Assembly (NCBI RefSeq): GCF_954871325.1
Contig: NC_088776.1
Coordinates: 43,170,569 to 43,234,568 of the forward strand
DNA: 64,000 bases
Direction of reading: 5' to 3'
Source: Gordionus sp. m RMFG-2023
Taxonomy: Eukaryota > Nematomorpha > Gordioida > Chordodea > Parachordodidae
Shown here: positions 55,101 through 58,100 of the stretch, one piece after another
Position numbering within the stretch: the stretch's first letter is position 1
Layout of the letters: each line of letters opens with the position of its first letter
Position numbers and translations under genes: made by a program
The notes under the pieces: model-generated
What the model was told of the DNA's origin: nothing
Databases searched by the model: none
What the model saw: the letters and a program-made list of their open reading frames with translations, nothing else

Positions 55101-58100
55101 TTAAAAATATTTTTCTATAACTTAAAACTAGCAAAGGCATCAAATAAGAACAAATATTCATTAAGGTTTTAGATAGATTTTTTATAACAAATAATTTATT
55201 TACCTGATCCAACTTAACGAAGGCGTCTAATATCCTGTGAAGGCCCGAAAAAAGTATTCTAGCCCTCACCAAATCCTGCAAAGGGGGGTCTTGAAGAGGC
55301 ATGTAACCGTTTACGGGATGCGTGTTGTTTACAATATGGAGCAAGAATTAGAGAATTGTGTTAAGGAAGACGTTAAAAATCAATGGCGTAAAATATAAAT
55401 GAATAATATTTAATTAAAATCATACTATACAATTTAATTCCGATAAATCGAGAAAAATAAAGAATATTAGTTGTCAATAAATTATAAATTGGTTAATATG
55501 CTGCTTATGTATTTTAAAAAAGCAAATATCATCTTCCAAACCATCAAGATCATTCTGCCTGAGCTCCATTTTAAAATTAAATTCACAAAATTTTGAAATG
55601 ACCAATAAATCGAAAAATATATATTTCGACCAAAAAATACCAAATTTTTTAAGTTAACTAACCTGGTTTACTCAATTAGTTAAAACCTTGATTTTAAATT
55701 AAATTATATTTTGTTATGGTGAAGGTAGTGGTTCGTGTCTTTAGTTCGAACTACCGGATCAAATAAAAGCCAGGGTAAATTAAAATCGTTGATTTTATTT
55801 TAATCAATTTTTTAAAATGGTTTTATAAGACCAAAGTTTAAACGCAGGGATTTATGAATAGCCGTCTTATTTTTGTGATAGCCATATTCATATTAAAGAG
55901 GAATACCAAATGGATTTTTATTTTCATACCCCGATAGAATCTCATCCAAGACGTCAGTGTATAAAAATAGTTTTATAACTAATCGTAAAAAAAAAGGATA
56001 TAATAAAGGTGTGGCCCCAAAATTTAGTCGCACGCTTTCGTGTATGGAGAGGCTGATGGTTGGGAAGTAAGCGATACCGTACCCTGTTTTGATATTGTCG
56101 AAAGCCTCCCCCATGCTTTTACCATTCCTTTCATTTTGTTTAAAACCATTTTATTTTTCAAAAAAAATAAAATTTTAATAATTGCAAATTTTTGATAAAT
56201 TTGAAATTTTGTGAAAATGTGGCACTTTACTAGAAATGAGCTAAAGTTATTTTTGAACATACTTATTTTTTCTTTTTATTTTCTCATTTTTTACTCACAT
56301 ATTAACTATTCATATATTATAATATAATATCGTCAGTTGAGTATTACAGTGTCCTATATCCAATTTTTTGCAAAATAATTTTAATCAAATTCTCCAATAT
56401 TGTATTCTTCCATATTACCAATAAGAATGTTTAAATAGAATAATCCTCTATTTTCATTATTATGGTGTGATCTCCTATAATTATAAAAAATGGACATAGA
56501 TAAAACACTATAACACTCGGAGACAATATATACTTGAATTATTATTATCAAAGAACCCTCAGTGACAACTATTTTTTTTAAGTCAAGCTTGGCAAGAAAA
56601 AATGGACCGATTCGGCCAGATTTTTTTCGATTGAAGGCCGAGTATGACCCGAGAAAATATGCCACACCGGCTTAAGTGTAGGACATTCCATTATAGGCAT
56701 TTGTTTATATTAAGATATATATAAGAGAAAAAAAACTAAAAGCAAACCTATAAAAAGTGATGGAACCTAAATCTAAATCGATGGAGCAACTTATAGTATC
56801 CCCGATTCGCCATGCCTATTTTTTAAAAATATATATTTTAAAAAATCTTTAAATTTAGATTAAACGTTTCATGCGGCTAATTATGCATTTACTACATTTA
56901 TTTATATATTAAAATGTGGCCCATGCTCATGATTTTCAACATTTTGGGGAGGCAGAGACAGGCAAGTCCCCAAAATGGGCTAAATAAAAAATATGTTTTC
57001 ACATCTATTAAGATATACAATTCCAATTTCTCTGGTAATAAGAAGCAATAGTTGATTTTTTAATATTTTATTTAATTTTATAGAAATGCGTTTAACTTAT
57101 ATTTATTTAAATTAAAAATTTCGGACTTCGGGCTATTATGGCATAAAAAAATTTGATACCGGACTTATAAATTAATTTTAAAAAATTTGGGCTGAAATGG
57201 GAATTTGTTCTGTTGTCATGTATCGCTCAAATTTAATAAGTCAAGATTTTTTTTGGAACAATGATTATATACTAAGATTTCGAGATTATTTTTATATATA
57301 ATAATCAAAATATAACGTTTTCTTTTTTTCTGACATATTAAAAATTTATCAGTCATCTTTCATTTTTTAGAAGCTTTAATTATTTATAATGTTAATATTT
57401 ATTTGTCATATAATAAAACATCCAAAGATAGCCACCTCTTTATCTTAGCCCCGTCGGTATCCCTGTATAATAAGGCATCTGTGTATGTCGATCATTTTAC
57501 TGGTTACAATTAGTCTAAATAGTGAATATGTAAGGGATCTCAAAAAAAAAATTTTTCCTACAATTGAGACTTTTGCTAAATTTGTAGTTAAACGTAAAAT
57601 CCTAGAAATTGCTGCAATTTAACAGCTGACCAATCTAATAAAATATTTTTCAATTTTAATATAATTCTTAAACTACATGAGTAAAATTAAATATCTCTTG
57701 CCGTTTTAAAAAAATATATTGCGATCTATCAGCTGTTAAATTGCTAGTGATTTCATTTAACCTTAGTAAATAGTTTTCCTTATTTATTAAAAAAAGCTAA
57801 AAATTATAACTTAAATTGGTTACCATTAAAACTAATTATATCTTTATAAGGTAACCCAAATGTGACTTTTAGTCAGCATAGAGAGGGTAATAATATATAT
57901 ATAAATTTTGATAGACATTTTTGACAGGAGGGTATGAAAAGAGACCAGACTAAAGAGGTTCATAGGGGTTTTTCTCTATGATTAAATTAAATCATAGTTT
58001 AGATTGAGTAATAAATGCATTATCTAACGCAGAGACCTGTAGGGGTACCATTTGCACAGTCGGCCCGATTTTATTTTTTAAATTTTCGGCCTAGCCTAGA

